64,000 bases of DNA from Betaproteobacteria bacterium (GCA_028065725.1 JAPTVL010000442.1:99897-163896), one strand, 5' to 3'. Counted from the first letter of the stretch, positions 23,821 through 33,265 are shown. Numbers and translations are program-made. The notes: a model not told the origin generated them from the sequence alone.

Positions 23821-25590
23821 TCATGTGGCCCCCTTTAGCAACCAATCGAGCTGAGTTCTCGCCGTGCTAACCACAGCCTCATAACCAAATACTTTGAGGC
23901 GAGGAGGATCATTTTGAATTAGTGCACTCGAATCCCGCCCTCTCCCAATGAGCAGGATTTCAATCTGGCCAAACTTTGGTTCAAGATCATCCCGGTATTC
24001 AGCTGCCTGATTCTGATCAGCCCGAGTAATGTCCTTCGATGGGCGTTTAAACTCGATAAGAAGAAATGTGCCTTTGAGACTTTGTGCCAGAAACAGATCA
24101 GGCCTCTTCTCGGCCCGCTTACCACTAAACTTTTGCTCGGTGTACTCCTCAATAGTTTTTGCCAGAGTTCTGTTCGACGCAATGAGCGCGTACTCCGCAC
24201 CGAGTATCCAGAGGTTTCGCTCAATTACCGCGTGCGCTATCTTCTCTAGCGTTGCGGGGTTACGTATCAAGGTATCTAGATGATCTAAAAGCTTCAACCG
24301 GCTCTGGGCCTGATTGGCAATTAGCGCCATATCCAACAAACCGAATTCCTCCAGCGCCGACGCGAACTCACCGATATCTCGATCTTTGCTCTCGTCTATA
24401 TGTTGTAGCACCTGCCAGTAATCATCTTTTTCAAAAGCATCCAGAACCACCGAGGCAATGGTCTCGACTTTTTCGTCGCTTTCGCCATAGAAACGCCTCA
24501 TCACTTTTTCCAAGGCAACTTGCGCAAACTGTCTGCGATGTTCGGGCATTTCTGCCAAACGAAGATTGATCTGACGCTGAATCCGAGCGCGCTGAAGATT
24601 GACCTCCCGCTTGAATATCTCCTCCAGGGCGACCTTGATGTGACTTTGAACGACGGGTTTGATACTCTGGAATACCTTGCTGTTCTCGACGACGTCAGCC
24701 CAGTCCGCGGTCACGCTACTATCGGCAAGTTCATCAGCTTCGACTTCGCCGTATATTCTCTTGAGAAGTTTTTGCGGTATCTCCGGATCATCGTCCAGAC
24801 CAAAGAAATTGAGCTTTCCAACAACCTTTCCGCCAACTCGAATGGCGATGCCGGATTGCTTTAACGGTTTGCCTCCATCGGACACTTTGAAACTCAGACG
24901 AATCGATCCAGCTTCGGGCACTAACTCCTGTTTCTCAAAATGCTCTCCTGGCAAATCCTCGAGGCTCAATTCACTGCCATTCACCGCTATCTCGATAGTT
25001 TCCTCGCGCCCGTATTCCAGCATCAACAGGCTCTTCAGCTTTTCCGGGAGTGGAAACGCATAATGCTGGTTAAGATCGAAAAGCGTCACCTTTGTGCCAG
25101 AAGCACCCGATTCCGCAGATACAACAGTGATTGGCAAGTCGATCCGTTCCAAGTCCCGAGAAGCTGCGAGCAAGTCACTCTTCGAAATTACGATGCGCGT
25201 CGTTTTTCCGTGAGCCGTTGTTTCGATCTCCATCACATTCGCAACCATGAGCCCGGCGAATTTCCCAATACCTTTTCGCCCCTTCACAAGTCGCTTCAAC
25301 CCAGCTGTCCGCTCACCTTTGCGGGAATATCTGTCATTGGCAACCGCGAGATACTCATTCCTCACTTCGTGCTCCGTCATCCCGCAACCATTATCGATAA
25401 TGACTATTGGCACTCCGGTCATAGCGTCTGGGAGATCAACTGAAATAGTTGTCGCGTCAGCATCCCATGCGTTGTCCACCAATTCCTTTAGCGCATGTTC
25501 AGTTGAACGATAGCTTTCGCCAAGCAACTTGGTGAGACGTGGATCCACTTTGAAGTTGGCCTTTTCGCCCTTTGGTTGTTTGGCTGCCAT
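23821..25590 (-). CDS. GHKL (Hsp90-type) ATPase with C-terminal nuclease-like domain, 589 aa
   Basis: The N-terminal ATPase is clear: ALKELVDNAWDADATTISVD (N box with the catalytic Glu and Asn, about 33-52), IIDNGCGMTEHEV (about 63-75) and GRKGIGKFAGLMVAN (about 104-118). This places it with MORC/MutL-type GHKL ATPases. After a long helical middle, the C-terminus has RPDLFLAQSLKGTFLLIEFK followed by RPSKDITRADQNQAAEY (about 495-530), with the D...ExK arrangement of a PD-(D/E)XK nuclease. The gene is visibly less GC-rich than its neighbours, suggesting transfer. It starts 17 bp after mod and is probably part of the same unit. It is likely an effector of defence, which is inference. Confidence 0.83.
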   Translation of the reverse strand: MAAKQPKGEKANFKVDPRLTKLLGESYRSTEHALKELVDNAWDADATTISVDLPDAMTGVPIVIIDNGCGMTEHEVRNEYLAVANDRYSRKGERTAGLKRLVKGRKGIGKFAGLMVANVMEIETTAHGKTTRIVISKSDLLAASRDLERIDLPITVVSAESGASGTKVTLFDLNQHYAFPLPEKLKSLLMLEYGREETIEIAVNGSELSLEDLPGEHFEKQELVPEAGSIRLSFKVSDGGKPLKQSGIAIRVGGKVVGKLNFFGLDDDPEIPQKLLKRIYGEVEADELADSSVTADWADVVENSKVFQSIKPVVQSHIKVALEEIFKREVNLQRARIQRQINLRLAEMPEHRRQFAQVALEKVMRRFYGESDEKVETIASVVLDAFEKDDYWQVLQHIDESKDRDIGEFASALEEFGLLDMALIANQAQSRLKLLDHLDTLIRNPATLEKIAHAVIERNLWILGAEYALIASNRTLAKTIEEYTEQKFSGKRAEKRPDLFLAQSLKGTFLLIEFKRPSKDITRADQNQAAEYRDDLEPKFGQIEILLIGRGRDSSALIQNDPPRLKVFGYEAVVSTARTQLDWLLKGAT

Positions 25591-25607
25591 GGATGCCTCC
25601 CGCTGGT

Positions 25608-28511
25608 CTAAATCCGAAACACCTTCATCACCTCATCCCCCAGGTGATTGATCACCTTCACCGCGATGCGGCCCGAGGTCGGCTTGTCGAAGGGGCGCGA
25701 GGTGTCGCTGTTCAGCGTGGCCCAGGCGTCCTCGTTGATCTCGGCCTTGAGCGTGGTTTTCAGCGACTTGTAGGGATCGTTGGCGCCGAGGAAGTAGGCG
25801 TGGCGGACGAAGAAGCTTTCCTCGTTGTAGTCGGTGTCGATGAACCAGCAGGCAATGCCGTCGGCGCCGTCGCTGCGGACTTCGCCGGTGCTGGGGTCGA
25901 AGACGTCCACGCCCTGCACCTTGACGCGCACTTGCCCGCCTTCGGCTGCCATGATCTCGATGTCCGGCTCGCCGAAGATGACGAAGAGGTTGCCCTTGCC
26001 GGTGTTCTTGAGGTCTTCGGCCATGTGCAGGTCGGCGTTCATGCGCGCGCGCAGGACGGCGACGCGGCCGAGCTTGTTGAAGTCGGTGGTGCGGGCCTCG
26101 AAGTTGAAGGCGCAGGCGATCAGCACGTCGAAGCCGGCATCGCCGGCCTCGCGGGCGGCTTCCACCAGATCGGGGCGGGAGACGGTGCCGAATTCGGGGC
26201 CGATGAAGATGGCGGCGCGCTTTTCGGCGCCCCCAGCCGCCGTATCGCCAGCGCCGACTTTCTGATCCGATGCGCCGCTCTCGATGTAACGCCCCTCGGC
26301 GCAAACCAGATCGCCGGGCCAGGGCGTCAGCGACGTGAAGATGATGCGGTCTTCCTTGTGCGCCTGCTGCACGCCGGCGGTGCGCAGGTTTTCCAGGATC
26401 ATCTGCGCAAAGTCGCGCTCGCCGTAGCCGGAGCCGTCCGGTTCAGCCGCCTTGTTCGGATCGATCAGTTCGTCGTTTTCGTCCACGCCCAGCACGCGGT
26501 GGGGCGAGAGGCTTTCGACGGTGAAGGGGCCGGCGACGCGGACTTTCTTCCTGTCCTCGTAAGGCTTGTCGTAGAGGTATTCGGACTCGGCTTTGGCGGC
26601 AATCGAGACGTCGATGTCCTTCTGGCGAGCGATGCGCTCGCGCCACCAGTCGGCATGGAGTTTCTTCGCCGCATCGCTCCACTTCGCTTCGGCCTCGCGG
26701 GGGATTTCCCACTCGTGGAGAAAAGGCTTTTTGACAGGATGAACAGGATTTTCAGGATTGGATTTTCCATCCTGTCCATCCTGTAAATCCTGTCCCAATG
26801 CCTTGTTGATCTGCTCGCGCAAGGGTTCCAGCCGTTCCTGGAACTTCTCCCAGATCACATCGATCTCGGCGTTGTTGGCGATGGACTTCAGGGTGATATG
26901 CGGCACGCGCTGGTAGACGAAGCCGTGGCGCAGGTTGCCGTAAGTGGGCTTGGTGGAGGGTGCCGTGCGGGTGACCTCGGCTTCCTTGAACTGGCCGTCC
27001 CTGCTGTCGGCCAGCAGATAGTAGGGATAGCGCGCGCCCATGATGCGGGCACGGGCCAGCGCCAGGGCGACGCGGGAGGTGTCGATGGTGATCCAGCGGC
27101 GGCCCCATTGCTCGGCGACGTAGGCGGTGGTGCCGGAGCCGCAGGTGGGGTCGAGAACGAGGTCGCCGGGGTCGGTGGTCATCAGCAGACAACGCTGAAC
27201 AAAGTCAGTCAGAGTCTGAACGACGTAAATACGATCCTCACCGAACCCTGACGGAGTAAGGTCTGTCCAGTTGTTGCCCGGAGCCGAATATCCAGATTCG
27301 TCGTGATAGTTCTTCCATCTGACGCTTTTCCCAACCGCGAATAATCTTCCGGATTTTGTCAACCGATCACGCTTATCTTCTCCGAATGACCAACCTCGCT
27401 TTCCGGAAGGAACAGCAGGGATGTTCTGAAACTGAAAGGTGAACCTGCTGCTGTCCGATCCGGTTTGTGAAGTGGTGTCTTGAAGCCGGAGAATTCGCCC
27501 TGAGGGCATTGGCTCTGTTCCACGCTTTTGCTTAACGGACAGGTCGATGAGGTAGCCCAATTCAGGTTCAACACAGACATATCTTTCGTCCGCACTGCCA
27601 ATCGCTGGTTTCTCAACAAGTACTTTCCGAAATTTGGTCTGCTCCCCGTTCTTGGCATAGACAAGAATGAAGTCCTGTACTCCTGCTATGTATTGCGAGG
27701 TCTGCCCGCTGGTTTTCTGGATCGAAATTTGTGAAATGCAATTTCTATCCCCAAACACCTCATCCATCACCGCCCTTACCCGGTGCACGTTCTCATCCCC
27801 GATCTGCACGAAGATCGAGCCGGAGTCGGTCAGCAGGTCGCGCGCCACGGTGAGCCGGTCGCGCAGGTAGGTCAGGTAGGAGTGAATGCCGTCGCGCCAG
27901 GTGTCGCGGAAGGCCTTGACCTGCTCCGGCTCGCGGGTGATGTGGGCGGCGTTGCCGTCCTTGACGTCGCGGCTGGTGGTGCTCCACTGGAAGTTGGAAT
28001 TGAATTTGATGCCGTAGGGCGGATCGAAGTAGATGCATTGCACCTTTCCCCGCAGGCCCTCGCGCTCGGCCAGGCTGGCCATGACTTGCAGGCTGTCGCC
28101 GAGGATCATGCGGTTGGCCCAGTGAGCGTCGTGCTGGTAGAACTCGGTGCGGGCGGAGTCGTCGGGCAGGCCGTTGAAGTCGGCGAACATGTCTACCTGG
28201 GTGTCGGCCGTTTTCGCGCCCGCCTCGCTGCGGCGCCGCAGATCGTCGATCAGCACCTTGGGGTGGATCTTTTCCTGGATGTAGATGGGCGGGGCGTGGA
28301 CCACGAGGTCGGACCAGTCCTGCTGGTCCTTGCCGCGCCAGACCAGTTGCGGGTCGAGGTCCGTGTTGCGGCGCTCGTAGGCGACGCGCAGCGGCGACTG
28401 CTCCTCCTTGTGCATCACCGACTGGTATTCGGCGGTGGGAATGTTCTTGCGCGTGGCGTCGTCGTGCTTGAGGGCTTCGACGGTGAGCTTCGATTTTGGT
28501 GGCTTGGCCAT
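25608..28511 (-). CDS. mod: Type III-like DNA adenine methyltransferase Mod, beta class, 967 aa
   Basis: Modifies adenine in DNA to protect the host from the linked Res-like enzyme. The catalytic DPPY motif comes first (IYFDPPYGIKFNS, about 167-179, encoded near 28010-28035), then a target-recognition region (about 255-450), then the SAM-binding motif LDPTCGSGTTAYVAEQWGRR (about 463-482). This order is that of beta-class enzymes. The protein is unusually long, with about 480 residues after the SAM motif. The target-recognition part (about 27190-27770) is visibly poorer in GC than the rest. An inverted repeat (26733-26794) is read in frame as QDLQDGQDGKSNPENPVHPV, and a dispersed repeat at 26238 as KVGAGDTAAG. 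Confidence 0.9.
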   Translation of the reverse strand: MAKPPKSKLTVEALKHDDATRKNIPTAEYQSVMHKEEQSPLRVAYERRNTDLDPQLVWRGKDQQDWSDLVVHAPPIYIQEKIHPKVLIDDLRRRSEAGAKTADTQVDMFADFNGLPDDSARTEFYQHDAHWANRMILGDSLQVMASLAEREGLRGKVQCIYFDPPYGIKFNSNFQWSTTSRDVKDGNAAHITREPEQVKAFRDTWRDGIHSYLTYLRDRLTVARDLLTDSGSIFVQIGDENVHRVRAVMDEVFGDRNCISQISIQKTSGQTSQYIAGVQDFILVYAKNGEQTKFRKVLVEKPAIGSADERYVCVEPELGYLIDLSVKQKRGTEPMPSGRILRLQDTTSQTGSDSSRFTFQFQNIPAVPSGKRGWSFGEDKRDRLTKSGRLFAVGKSVRWKNYHDESGYSAPGNNWTDLTPSGFGEDRIYVVQTLTDFVQRCLLMTTDPGDLVLDPTCGSGTTAYVAEQWGRRWITIDTSRVALALARARIMGARYPYYLLADSRDGQFKEAEVTRTAPSTKPTYGNLRHGFVYQRVPHITLKSIANNAEIDVIWEKFQERLEPLREQINKALGQDLQDGQDGKSNPENPVHPVKKPFLHEWEIPREAEAKWSDAAKKLHADWWRERIARQKDIDVSIAAKAESEYLYDKPYEDRKKVRVAGPFTVESLSPHRVLGVDENDELIDPNKAAEPDGSGYGERDFAQMILENLRTAGVQQAHKEDRIIFTSLTPWPGDLVCAEGRYIESGASDQKVGAGDTAAGGAEKRAAIFIGPEFGTVSRPDLVEAAREAGDAGFDVLIACAFNFEARTTDFNKLGRVAVLRARMNADLHMAEDLKNTGKGNLFVIFGEPDIEIMAAEGGQVRVKVQGVDVFDPSTGEVRSDGADGIACWFIDTDYNEESFFVRHAYFLGANDPYKSLKTTLKAEINEDAWATLNSDTSRPFDKPTSGRIAVKVINHLGDEVMKVFRI
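26238..26258 (-). repeat. Dispersed 21-bp repeat, copy 11 (inside mod)
   Basis: On the minus strand GAAAGTCGGCGCTGGCG followed by ATACGGCG, read in sense by the gene as KVGAGDTAA. Confidence 0.85.
26733..26794. repeat. 62-bp inverted repeat of CAGGAT-type units inside mod
   Basis: The plus strand has three ACAGGAT/TCAGGAT units followed by three ATCCTGT units, bounded by GACAGGAT and ATCCTGTC. It is read in frame by mod and probably forms a surface loop. Architecture matches 17127-17189. Confidence 0.85.
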
Positions 28512-28597
28512 GCTTATGCCTGTTCGTGATGATGCGTCGCGTTTGTCGGGTTCATGTCGGATTTATCCAAGCTGCACTGTCGGCAACTCCGGGGCGA

Positions 28598-28673
28598 TGA
28601 GCCAATTGAGCCATTTATGAGCCATTTTCCACCCCGCCATCCGCTGACCCATTTGAGCCATTCTTGAGCCGTT
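28598..28673. repeat. Degenerate 9-10 bp tandem repeat over the DUF4062 gene 3' end
   Basis: About six scattered copies of TGAGCCATTT or close variants. Two of them lie in and after the stop codon of the gene, whose C-terminus reads NGSNGSADGGVENGS. The remaining part of the gap to mod (28512-28597) shows nothing further. Confidence 0.65.
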
Positions 28674-30111
28674 TCTTGAAGAACTCGTAGTGGGCTCCCC
28701 GGCCGCTACCCCTGGCGACAAGCACATTTTTTTGCACAAGAGCTTCCAGATCGCGCTTTGCAGTGGCACGGGTTGCCCCGGTGATGGTCTGATACTCGCT
28801 GTTCGTCAGATGGCGCTGTTGCCGAAGGAGCGGTAGCGCCTTCAATTGGCGATCGTTCAATGCTAGCTCAGCCAGGACTTCATCCGTCAGCCAGTCGCGC
28901 CAGAGAGTAATGACAAAGCTGCCGGCGCGCAGCTCATAACCAGGCTCGGCAAGACCTGCTTCGTGGCAGAGCTCGATCATCCGCAGGGTTCCCGATCCGG
29001 CCTTTTCGATGTAGCGGGCGAGATAGAGTGATTCGGCGATCAGCGGGTTGTAGGGCACCGACGGATGCGCATCGCGCAAATCGTCCAGCGTCAGCGTACC
29101 GGGCAGCGTGCCGGGATTCCAGATTTCCAGCCGGTCGGCAAACAGGCGGACCTCGACCGCGGCGTTGCTGTTGTAATCGCGATGGGCCAGGGCATTGACA
29201 ATGGCCTCGCCGACGGCATCCGGCGGCAGCTCGTAGGTGGCCGGTGCCGTGATGCTGACATCGCGCGTGCCGACGGCGCGGTTGATCTTCGCCAACACGA
29301 AGTCGCGCGCCTGATCGGCCTGTTCGAAAAGGTCTCCCGCGTAAATCTGCTGGGATGCAAAGGGGCGGCGATACTCGGTGCCGTGACAGTGCACGCACTT
29401 GATTTCGGCAACGCGATGGAAGCGCTGCGGGTTGGCGCCGAAGAGCAATACGGCGGCATTGGTAGGCCGGCTGCCGTCCAGCAGGTTTAGATGGGCCAGC
29501 AGCGCCTTGGTATCGGTGTTGGGTTTGAGGGGGAAGCCGCGCTCGCGCCGGGCGGTATCGAGAAACCATTCGACACGCCGGCGGGACAGGTCCTTCAGGG
29601 TAGCCTTGTCGCAGGCCGCGGTATCGAAGGGCGGCACACGCAGGGCGCCGATGCCGTCGAGGTAGTCCACGAGGCTGGCATAGACTTCAGCCGTGAGAGC
29701 GCTGACGTTTTCAATGCGGCGTCGGATGAGTTCTCCGCCGGCCTTGCCGACCAAGGCACGCATTTTCGGTGCGCGTTTTTTGTCGTCGGCGCCCCAGACA
29801 TAGATGAGGCGCGTCTTGCCCTGGCGAGTGGCATGGTCGTATTCATGTTCGGTAGGAGAAACGCCATTCCCATCCTCGAAGCCGTAGTCGTTGCCGAAAA
29901 GCCCGAGATAAATATCGCATCGCTCAACTTCCTCCAGATAGACCTCGTCAGCGCGACGGTCCATGGCCGGAAGACTTTCGAACAGGAAGACCTCGGAGAC
30001 GAAGCGGCGCAGCACGGCATCGCCAAGCAGAAAGGCCTTCAAGTCGAGACGCTGCTGTGCGAACTCCTTTTGCACGCTGCTGATGAAAATCCTGAGTCGG
30101 GTGGCCGGCAT
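28615..30111 (-). CDS. DUF4062 (TIR-like) + ATPase-fold + winged-helix protein, 498 aa
   Basis: Three parts are readable. Residues 5-125 fit DUF4062, a TIR-like domain: LRIFISSVQKEFAQQRLDLK, EVERCDIYLGLFGNDYGFED and SPTEHEYDHATRQGK. Residues about 200-400 match the HATPase_c_4 family of DNA-linked regulators: VGEAIVNALAHRDYNSNAAV, LFADRLEIWNPGTLPG, IEKAGSGTLRMIELC. The C-terminal part (about 425-480) is a winged helix: LTNSEYQTITGATRATAKRD. It starts 5 bp after the res gene and lies before mod, so it is embedded in the restriction unit. Such proteins may sense and regulate; DUF4062 could instead be an effector. Both roles are inference. Confidence 0.83.
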   Translation of the reverse strand: MPATRLRIFISSVQKEFAQQRLDLKAFLLGDAVLRRFVSEVFLFESLPAMDRRADEVYLEEVERCDIYLGLFGNDYGFEDGNGVSPTEHEYDHATRQGKTRLIYVWGADDKKRAPKMRALVGKAGGELIRRRIENVSALTAEVYASLVDYLDGIGALRVPPFDTAACDKATLKDLSRRRVEWFLDTARRERGFPLKPNTDTKALLAHLNLLDGSRPTNAAVLLFGANPQRFHRVAEIKCVHCHGTEYRRPFASQQIYAGDLFEQADQARDFVLAKINRAVGTRDVSITAPATYELPPDAVGEAIVNALAHRDYNSNAAVEVRLFADRLEIWNPGTLPGTLTLDDLRDAHPSVPYNPLIAESLYLARYIEKAGSGTLRMIELCHEAGLAEPGYELRAGSFVITLWRDWLTDEVLAELALNDRQLKALPLLRQQRHLTNSEYQTITGATRATAKRDLEALVQKNVLVARGSGRGAHYEFFKKRLKNGSNGSADGGVENGS

Positions 30112-30116
30112 GTCCG

Positions 30117-33100
30117 TCAGCCCTTTGCGAGCGCAAGACGCGCGATCATCTTGTCGAACTCGGCCGCGACCTTCTTGGCGAAGTCGTCCTGCATCTGGAA
30201 CACGTCGGTGAATTCGGCGAAGGCCCAGCGGCCGTGTTGCTTGAGGCTATTCACGCCGGGCACCCAGTAGGTTTCCATGGTGGATTTCTTTTCCTTGGCG
30301 TCTTCGCGGCGGTAGCCCTTGATTTCGACGATCAGGTGCAGCAGGTCATCCTCGCCGTGGCCGTCTTCGACATTCACGATGAAGTCGGGCAGGTAGGTTC
30401 GCGTTTCGGAGCCGTAGCGGTAGGGCACTTCGAGGCCGAGGTTGTGGTTCTTGACATAGGCGCGGACGCGCGGATGGGATTCGGCGACGCGGCAGAATTC
30501 GGCCTCCCAGTCGCTGTCGAGGATGATCCAGTTGAGGTGGCAGCGGCGGGCATCGGTTTCCCAGCGGTCGGTCTTCGAGGTGTTGAAGTTGACGTGGGCG
30601 GTGCTGCCGACGGGGTTGTAGGGGTCGAGCACGGCCTTGATCGGGCGCTTGCCCTGCTCGGCGCGGGTGATGGCGGCGGTGATGCGCTCGCAGGCCATGT
30701 CGGCGAGTTCCTGATAGATGAGCTGCGCCGGGTAGGTATCGCCCTTGCAGACCAGGCAGGTGTCGAGCCATTGCTTGGCGATGCGCTTCATCTGGCCGAA
30801 CAGGTGGAGCTTGGCGGCTTCGCCCGGCTCGCGCCATTTGGTGGTGATCAGGCGCTGGGTGAGGTGGAACAGCAGCGTCGAGGGGCGGGTGTCGCCGAGA
30901 TGCTTGAGGTTGAGGTCCACACCTTCGCCGATGATGCCGGCGTTGCGGGTGATCGAGGGGCCGACCAGGTCTGGCGTAAGTTCGAGCACCGAATCGGCGT
31001 TGAATTCGGCGACAAGACGCTCTTCCGGCAGTTCGACGCGGTAGCCCTGGACGCGGGGGAAGCGAATCTCCAGCGCGTCGCGCTCGGGACGGACGGCCTT
31101 GACCTGGACGGTCTCGCGCGGCGGCTGCGGCGGCGCGACCACGGGCTTGGCGGTGAAGTCGAAGGGAATGCCGAGCACGTCGGCGTATTCGACATCGAAC
31201 AGGCCGTTGTCGTTGAGCTCGTAGGACTGGCGGCGCAGCGCGCGGCCGATGACCTGCTCGCACAGCAACTGGGTGCCGAAGGCGCGCACGCCGAGGACAT
31301 GGGTGACGGTGTTGGCGTCCCAGCCTTCGGTGAGCATGGACACGGACACCACGCAGCGGATGGACTCGCCGAGCTTGCCGGCCTTGCCGACCGTGTTCAT
31401 GACTTCGCGCAGCAGATTCTGGTCAGTGAGGCCTTCGGCGGCGCGCGGATCGCCGGTGCGCTCGACGATCTCGCGGCGGAACTGCTCGATCTCGGGGCCG
31501 GCCATGGCGCGAAAATTGTCGTCGAGGGCGTCGCCGGACTCGATCTGCTCGCTGTCGATCAGCAGGGTGCGCGGCCGCGCCATGGGGTTGCCGTGTTCGT
31601 CGAAGTTGGAAAACAGCGGCAAGGCGCCGAGGAAGGGCGGCGGCGTGGCGCCGTCCTCATTGGGCGGGCGCTGGAAGCCGGAGATGTAGTCGTAGACCAG
31701 CTTCGACGTTGAGGTGTTGTTGCAGACGACGATGAAGCAGGGCGGCACGCGGATGCCCGCCTTGTCCCAGAGTTCGTGGGTCTGCTTGTAGTGGCCGTAG
31801 AGCGCTTCCAGCGCTGTCTTCAAGCGCGTCGGCAGGCTTTGCGGGTCGAGATTTTCCGCCTTGCCCCGGCCTTTCTTCGGCATGTCCTTGCGGATGTGTT
31901 CCCAGAGGTTGCGGAACATCGGCATTTCGTCGCCGGGAAGGTTCTGCGCCACCGGCACGCGCGGCAGTTTGACGATGCCGCATTCGATGGCGTCCATCAG
32001 TGAAAAGTCGCTCATGGTCCAGGGAAACAGGGTGCCCTCGGCATAGCCGGAGCCGCGCAGGAAGAAGGGCGTCGCGGAAAGGTCCAGCACGCGCGCAACG
32101 CCGAGCTTGCGGCTCACGGCCTCGATGCCGGAAATCCACAGGCGGGCGGCTTCGTTGTTCTTCTCGGCTTCCTTGCGCTCGTCGCCCTTCAGGTCTTCGT
32201 CGTCCTCGGGCTTCGGCTTGGCGCGGTAGCAGTGGTGGGCTTCGTCGTTGATGACCATGAGGTTCTTCATGCCCATGAGTTCGGGCATGACGCGCTGGAT
32301 CATCTGGCCTTCGGATTCGAGGGTGTTGAGTTCATCGCCGCCCCGGCCTTGAAGAAGCAGACGGCCACCCTTGGATAGCTCCATGCGCTCGCGCAGCTTG
32401 AAGGCGTGGAAGTTGGTGATGACGATCTTGGCGCGCTCGATGTCGCCGATCATGTCGCCGGGCACCATTTCCCGGCTCAGGTAGTAGCTGTCGGGATCAC
32501 CGGGCTGGAGGACGCGCAGGCGGTCCTTGATGGTGATGCCGGGCGTGACGACGAGGAAGCCGCGGGTGAATTTCTTGCTCGTCGGACGGCGCACGGCATT
32601 GACGGTTTGCCACGCGATCAGCATGGCCATCACGGTGGTCTTGCCCGCGCCGGTGGCCAGCTTGAGCGCCAGCCGCAGGATGCCGGGGTTGGCGTCGTTG
32701 TTGGCGTTGGCGAGATGCAGCAGGAAACGCTCGCCGGCCTTGCCGAGCTGGGGCGCCACTTCGGTCAGCCAGATGGCGGTTTCGACGGCTTCGACCTGGC
32801 AGAAGAAGGGCCGGATGCCGGCGAAATGATGGTGCCGCCAGTGCTGGAGCAGGCGCGCGGTCTCGGGTGTAACGCGCCAGCCGGCGGGATTGGGCAGGCC
32901 ACGCCACTTGTCGACTTCCTGCCGCACGCCGTTGATGATGGCGGTGTGGGCGTATTCCTGCGCCTGGCTGGAAAGCCCCTCGTCGAACAGCAGCGAATCC
33001 TGTTTCTGGGCAGCCTTATGCTTTTTCGGCTTGGGGATCGGAGTGATGAACTCGGCCCGACGCCGCGAATCGACGATCTTCTGCGTCGGCTGACCCGTCG

Positions 33101-33176
33101 CATCGAGCTCCCAATGCCGCTTTGGGTAGTCGTAAGGTGAATTCAGGATCGGCCGGGAGAAGAACTGGTTTTCCAT
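30117..33176 (-). CDS. res: Type III-like restriction enzyme Res subunit (helicase + nuclease), about 1019 aa
   Basis: The N-terminus ENQFFSRPILNSPYDYPKRH followed by WELDATGQPTQKI and FITPIPKPKKHK is typical of one large Res-like family (I recall it as BPTD_3080). Walker A is LKLATGAGKTTVMAMLIAWQ (about residues 170-189), motif II is VINDEAHHCYRAK, helicase motifs SATPFFL, SMLTEGWDA and GRALRRQSY follow, and the C-terminus has the nuclease pair YLPDFIVNVED and LIVEIKGYRRED (about 930-965). Start at ATG 33176 was preferred to a TTG 33 bases upstream. First gene of the tight unit that continues through DUF4062, mod and the GHKL gene. It presumably cuts unmodified foreign DNA. Confidence 0.9.
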   Translation of the reverse strand: MENQFFSRPILNSPYDYPKRHWELDATGQPTQKIVDSRRRAEFITPIPKPKKHKAAQKQDSLLFDEGLSSQAQEYAHTAIINGVRQEVDKWRGLPNPAGWRVTPETARLLQHWRHHHFAGIRPFFCQVEAVETAIWLTEVAPQLGKAGERFLLHLANANNDANPGILRLALKLATGAGKTTVMAMLIAWQTVNAVRRPTSKKFTRGFLVVTPGITIKDRLRVLQPGDPDSYYLSREMVPGDMIGDIERAKIVITNFHAFKLRERMELSKGGRLLLQGRGGDELNTLESEGQMIQRVMPELMGMKNLMVINDEAHHCYRAKPKPEDDEDLKGDERKEAEKNNEAARLWISGIEAVSRKLGVARVLDLSATPFFLRGSGYAEGTLFPWTMSDFSLMDAIECGIVKLPRVPVAQNLPGDEMPMFRNLWEHIRKDMPKKGRGKAENLDPQSLPTRLKTALEALYGHYKQTHELWDKAGIRVPPCFIVVCNNTSTSKLVYDYISGFQRPPNEDGATPPPFLGALPLFSNFDEHGNPMARPRTLLIDSEQIESGDALDDNFRAMAGPEIEQFRREIVERTGDPRAAEGLTDQNLLREVMNTVGKAGKLGESIRCVVSVSMLTEGWDANTVTHVLGVRAFGTQLLCEQVIGRALRRQSYELNDNGLFDVEYADVLGIPFDFTAKPVVAPPQPPRETVQVKAVRPERDALEIRFPRVQGYRVELPEERLVAEFNADSVLELTPDLVGPSITRNAGIIGEGVDLNLKHLGDTRPSTLLFHLTQRLITTKWREPGEAAKLHLFGQMKRIAKQWLDTCLVCKGDTYPAQLIYQELADMACERITAAITRAEQGKRPIKAVLDPYNPVGSTAHVNFNTSKTDRWETDARRCHLNWIILDSDWEAEFCRVAESHPRVRAYVKNHNLGLEVPYRYGSETRTYLPDFIVNVEDGHGEDDLLHLIVEIKGYRREDAKEKKSTMETYWVPGVNSLKQHGRWAFAEFTDVFQMQDDFAKKVAAEFDKMIARLALAKG

Positions 33177-33265
33177 GTTCAATCGATGAATAGCGGTTCG
33201 ATGGGACAAGACCGGCCTGAAGCATCCCGGTGCGATGAAGCTGGCATGGCCGGATTATAGGGGTA

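Noticed and set aside
24350..24375. Additional copy of the dispersed repeat in the GHKL gene
   Set aside because: GTCGGCGCTGG matches on the minus strand, but the rest of the motif does not. The same applies to partial matches near 601-630, 29790 and 62120.
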